Assembly (NCBI GenBank): GCA_008727115.1
Contig: CP044131.1
Span: 2,852,001 to 2,916,000 of the forward strand
Direction of reading: 5' to 3'
DNA from: Comamonas testosteroni
GTDB taxonomy: Bacteria; Pseudomonadota; Gammaproteobacteria; Burkholderiales; Burkholderiaceae_C
Length of the DNA: 64,000 nucleotides
Both the position numbers and the translations under genes were made by a program. Below, piece after piece: positions 61,464-64,000 of the stretch; the stretch's first letter is position 1, and every line of letters begins with the position of its first letter. The notes under the pieces are model-generated. The model did not search any database. It was not told the origin of the DNA and was given only the letters and a program-made list of their open reading frames with translations.

Positions 61464-61820
61464 TCAGGCCTGCTCGGGAGCGCTCAGCTTGTCCCAGTAG
61501 GCCAGTGCTTCGGAGGCATACATCAAAGCCGGCCCGCCGCCCATCAAGAGGGCGATATTCAGCATCTCCTCCAGCTCCAGACGCGTCGCGCCCAGCTTGT
61601 ACAAGGCCTTGGTGTGAAAGCCAATGCAGCCCGAGCATTTTTGCGTCACGCCAATCGCCAGCGCAATCAGCTCCTTGTTCTTGGCACTGATGACGCCTTC
61701 CGCCATGGAGGCCTGGGCCAGTTGTGCAAAGCCCTTCATGACTTCGCTTTGTGACTTGCGAAACGGCGTCAGTGCCGTATTGATGTCACGGGTCAAATGC
61801 TCATGTTCAAAAGTGCTCAT
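61464..61820 (-). CDS. Carboxymuconolactone decarboxylase family (AhpD-like) protein
   Basis: 118 residues. Active site CSGCIGFH, the CxxC-x3-H arrangement of AhpD-type peroxidase partners, rather than the true decarboxylase. LIALAIGVTQK and EEMLNIALLMGGGPALMYA are family segments. Probably a redox protein. Shares an upstream region with the DUF2892 gene. Confidence 0.9.
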   Translation of the reverse strand: MSTFEHEHLTRDINTALTPFRKSQSEVMKGFAQLAQASMAEGVISAKNKELIALAIGVTQKCSGCIGFHTKALYKLGATRLELEEMLNIALLMGGGPALMYASEALAYWDKLSAPEQA

Positions 61821-61897
61821 CGTTGTGTACTTTCAGGTTCTTTCAAAAATCATGGTGCTCGGGCCATGAGAGCACCGCAGCAAGAAATGACTCGCGC

Positions 61898-62095
61898 TTA
61901 GCGCTTGCAGTTGCCAGAGCAGCTGCTGATGCCCAGCAGGCTGTACAGCGGGCAATAGCGAAACAGCCCCGCCAGCAGTGGAATCACGCCCAGCCATCCC
62001 CATGCGCCAATCACATCCAGCGCAGCCAGCACCATCAGCGCCAAACCGCCTGCTACGCGCACAGCCCTATCCAGCCCACCTACATTGGTTTTCAT
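61898..62095 (-). CDS. DUF2892 membrane protein
   Basis: 65 residues: KTNVGGLDRAVRVAGGLALMVLAAL start typical of the DUF2892/YgaP membrane part, two helices, FRYCPLYSLLGISSCS with the family CP-Y motif. Such proteins are often linked with rhodanese and sulfide stress under an ArsR-type regulator. AT-rich dyads lie upstream. Confidence 0.9.
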   Translation of the reverse strand: MKTNVGGLDRAVRVAGGLALMVLAALDVIGAWGWLGVIPLLAGLFRYCPLYSLLGISSCSGNCKR

Positions 62096-62402
62096 GGTTC
62101 ACCTCTTTCTGTACCCTCATTAAACGATATATATATTTATATAATATTAAAAGATAGAAAATATCTTTGCATTCAGGCTGCACAGGGCTTGTGCAAGCCG
62201 CCCAGCGCTCAGCCGGCTTGCACAGCATCTGTTTAAAAAGGAAGTCTGAAAAATGACCAGCCTCAATGAAGGCTGAGCGAGCCCCGCCCGCTGCACAGCT
62301 GCAGCGTGGGCTCGCCGGCTAAAAATAGCTCGGCCTAGTCCCTCTTGATGGCTCTTAATGGCTTCAGCAGCCTCTGCGCCAGAGGCTGAGCCATTTCAAT
62401 GG
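62096..62402. promoter_or_regulatory. AT-rich control region of DUF2892/AhpD-like genes
   Basis: 307 bases, no gene. ATATATATATTTATATAAT at about 62127-62145 and the perfect dyad AAAGATA-N5-TATCTTT at 62150-62168. These resemble operators of ArsR-type sulfide regulators (BigR/YgaV). A hairpin AGCCTCTG-CGC-CAGAGGCT lies at 62369-62387 next to the EamA stop. Confidence 0.45.
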
Positions 62403-63323
62403 CTAGCCGCGCTTCATCCAGCGGCCGCCAAACTGGTTGACCATCATGCCCAGCAGCACGCCTGCCGTTCCCAGCCACTGCAGTCCGTTGGGGGACTCTC
62501 CCAACAGCACCATGGCCGACAGCAGGCCAATCACCGGCACCAGCAGTGACAAAGGTGCCACCGTGCTGGCGGCATAGCGCTGCAGCAGGCGCGTCCACAG
62601 CCCATAGCCCAGCAAAGTGGACAAGAAGGCCAGATAGGCAATCACACCCAGCTCGCGCCAGCCCATGGTTTGCAGTTGCACGAGCATGGCGTCGCCGCCT
62701 TCCATCCACCACGACAGCAGCAGCAGGGGAATGATGGGAAAGATGCTGGTCCAGACAATAAAAGACACCGGCTCGTAAGAGCCCTGCTGGGCAGCCACGC
62801 GCGTCAGCAAATTGGAGCCCGCCCACATGGCCGCAGCACCAACCGTCAGCACAAAGCCTGTCAGCGTCATATCCGTCGCGCCCTCACCATGCGCGGTACC
62901 AATCAGCACCAGGCCTGCAAGAGCAATCAGCAAGCCCAGCCACTGCCAGCGCTGTGGCTTCTCCTGCAAAAAGGCGGCCGCCATCAGCATGGTGATAAAG
63001 GCCTGCGTCTGCAGCACCACCGACGCCATGCCCGCTGGCATGCCCAGTTTCATGCCCGTGAACAGCAAGCCAAACTGACCTACGCCCTGCACCAGGCCAT
63101 AGGCAGCCAGCAGCCCCCAGCTCAGGTTTTGGGGCCTGCGCACAAATAGCAGCAGCGGCAATGACGCTGCCGCAAAGCGCAGTGCACACAACAGGAGCGG
63201 CGACATGGTGTCCAGCCCCCACTTCATCACCACGAAGTTAAGCCCCCAGACCACGATGACGACGAGGGCGCTGATCCAGTCGGGGCGGCTCATGCCGGCT
63301 GCGGATGATGTAGGAGAGCTCAT
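62403..63323 (-). CDS. EamA-family (DMT) transporter
   Basis: 306 residues from ATG 63323, ten hydrophobic segments in two EamA repeats (ALVVIVVWGLNFVVMKWGLD ...; second half from about residue 155). Exports metabolites such as amino acids in the family; substrate unknown. Stand-alone. Confidence 0.88.
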   Translation of the reverse strand: MSSPTSSAAGMSRPDWISALVVIVVWGLNFVVMKWGLDTMSPLLLCALRFAAASLPLLLFVRRPQNLSWGLLAAYGLVQGVGQFGLLFTGMKLGMPAGMASVVLQTQAFITMLMAAAFLQEKPQRWQWLGLLIALAGLVLIGTAHGEGATDMTLTGFVLTVGAAAMWAGSNLLTRVAAQQGSYEPVSFIVWTSIFPIIPLLLLSWWMEGGDAMLVQLQTMGWRELGVIAYLAFLSTLLGYGLWTRLLQRYAASTVAPLSLLVPVIGLLSAMVLLGESPNGLQWLGTAGVLLGMMVNQFGGRWMKRG

Positions 63324-63457
63324 GGAAGAAATTGTCGAGGCAAGTGCTTTTATGTAACCCCCGAGTATGACGCTGCAATCCTTGCCGCTCTGCGAGAAGA
63401 GGATCCAGTCTGTCGCCTTGCAGACCTCAGCCTGCACTCCATCAAGACTGCCTGCGC

Positions 63458-64000
63458 CTATTTCAGCTCATAGCGATTGAGCTTGGCAGGCAGCATCAGC
63501 AAGGCCTTGAAGCCATAGAGAACGATCAGGGTTCCGCTGAAGTCACCCAGCATCATCACGGCGAACTTATCCATCGGCAGCCCATCGCCGCGCAGCATGG
63601 ACCAGGCCAGGTGAAGCACAGCATTGGCCAGCGCATAAACAACGCTCAACCACAGCAGCCGCTGCGGGGTGAGCTGGGCCAGCGAGGCACCCAGCCCAAA
63701 ATAACGGCGTGCCGCACAAAACGTCCCATAGGGTGCGAGCGCAGCCACAATGCCGCCGCCAAAGGAGCGAATCCAGTCATCGGGGAAGAAATACAGAAAG
63801 CAGACCAGCCAGGAGACGATCAGCAAGCCTGCTGCACCGGCCTCGGCAAACAACAGGGTGCACAGCAGCCGAACCCCGGCAGGCAGATAGATCCAGTTCA
63901 CGCCCCGGACAAACTCCAGCGAGGAGAACAGCCACTCGTTGAGCACCAGCATGAGCAGAAACAACGTGATGGTGATCAGCATCATCACAAGTTGTGTCAA
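63458..64000 (-). CDS. Membrane protein at right edge, possibly incomplete at the N-terminus
   Basis: 180 codons readable, five or more helices (MLITITLFLLMLVLNEWLF; LLIVSWLVCFLYFF; LLWLSVVYALANAVLHLAW; MLGDFSGTLIVLYGFKALLML). A TTG at 64000 could be the start, but the frame may continue beyond the window. The pattern WIYLPAGVRLL...YFFPDDW recalls MASE1-like integral sensor domains; no effector domain follows here. Low certainty on family. Confidence 0.6.
   Translation of the reverse strand: MTQLVMMLITITLFLLMLVLNEWLFSSLEFVRGVNWIYLPAGVRLLCTLLFAEAGAAGLLIVSWLVCFLYFFPDDWIRSFGGGIVAALAPYGTFCAARRYFGLGASLAQLTPQRLLWLSVVYALANAVLHLAWSMLRGDGLPMDKFAVMMLGDFSGTLIVLYGFKALLMLPAKLNRYELK

Noticed and set aside
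62369..62387. Hairpin AGCCTCTG-CGC-CAGAGGCT as terminator of the EamA gene
   Set aside because: No T-run follows on the minus strand, so terminator function is not supported; recorded only as a hairpin.
1..64000. CRISPR arrays, tRNA/rRNA genes, insertion sequences, prophage genes
   Set aside because: No regularly spaced repeats, no cloverleaf or rRNA segments, no transposase, integrase or phage structural proteins were recognised on reading both strands.

Overview
The window looks like a chromosomal segment of a steroid-degrading member of the Comamonadaceae, most likely the Comamonas testosteroni group. The reasons are a TesB-type meta-cleavage dioxygenase heading a steroid ring C/D degradation operon, the high-GC coding style, beta-proteobacterial forms of the methylcitrate and cytochrome bd loci, and two families of short interspersed repeats of the kind seen in Comamonadaceae. 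The species call is an inference from gene content. No rRNA, tRNA, CRISPR array, insertion sequence or prophage was recognised.

Region 1 (1-12061, all minus strand) holds two catabolic transcription units. The first runs from 8478 off the left edge: extradiol dioxygenase (tesB), CoA-transferase-like ring hydrolase (ipdA, ipdB), EchA20-type hydrolase, IpdC-type flavoprotein, enoyl-CoA hydratase, two acyl-CoA dehydrogenases and a thiolase. The second (12061-8788) has two short-chain dehydrogenases, an NTF2-like protein and an Old Yellow Enzyme homologue. Together they fit opening of the steroid A ring and beta-oxidation of the remaining C/D rings to acetyl-, propionyl- and succinyl-type CoA products. 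Both units carry nearly the same 19-bp sequence 66-70 bases before their first start codon, a candidate shared operator.

Region 2 (12518-23929) handles propionyl-CoA: a RamB/MccR-type regulator divergent from prpC, a short GntR protein, acnD and prpF, then an unknown protein, a sigma-54 activator with a PrpR-type sensor domain, and a PEP-mutase/isocitrate-lyase family lyase behind a clear -24/-12 promoter. A 20-codon open frame in that leader looks like the remains of a deleted periplasmic-binding-protein gene.

Region 3 (24015-31588) is a run of regulators and small units: MocR regulator, TetR regulator with divergent MFS exporter, MetR, Rnk, an acyltransferase and a GbsR-type regulator. Region 4 (31670-38085) is the complete cytochrome bd locus cydDCABX. 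Region 5 (38332-44763) has a second nitronate-monooxygenase-like protein, an orphan amino-acid-type binding protein, etfBA, an ECHDC3-like protein and a histone-deacetylase-family amidohydrolase.

Region 6 (44800-59067) is mostly housekeeping: MoxR/DUF58/transglutaminase operon, MltB, Hsp20, TsaD, CBS protein, DUF937 protein, YbiB, siroheme methyltransferase, thioesterase, SUKH-like protein, HI0933-family flavoprotein, rpsU and yqeY. Region 7 (59200-64000) has a LysR regulator divergent from a tartrate/D-malate dehydrogenase, an AhpD-like protein with a DUF2892 membrane protein, an EamA transporter and a membrane protein reaching the right edge.

No wholly new multi-gene system stands out. The most interesting signals are non-coding: the shared steroid-operon operator, the leader remnant upstream of the lyase, an 18-bp perfect palindrome at cydD, a LiuR-like site before etfB, twin TetR operators, and interspersed repeats that appear to have entered coding sequence.
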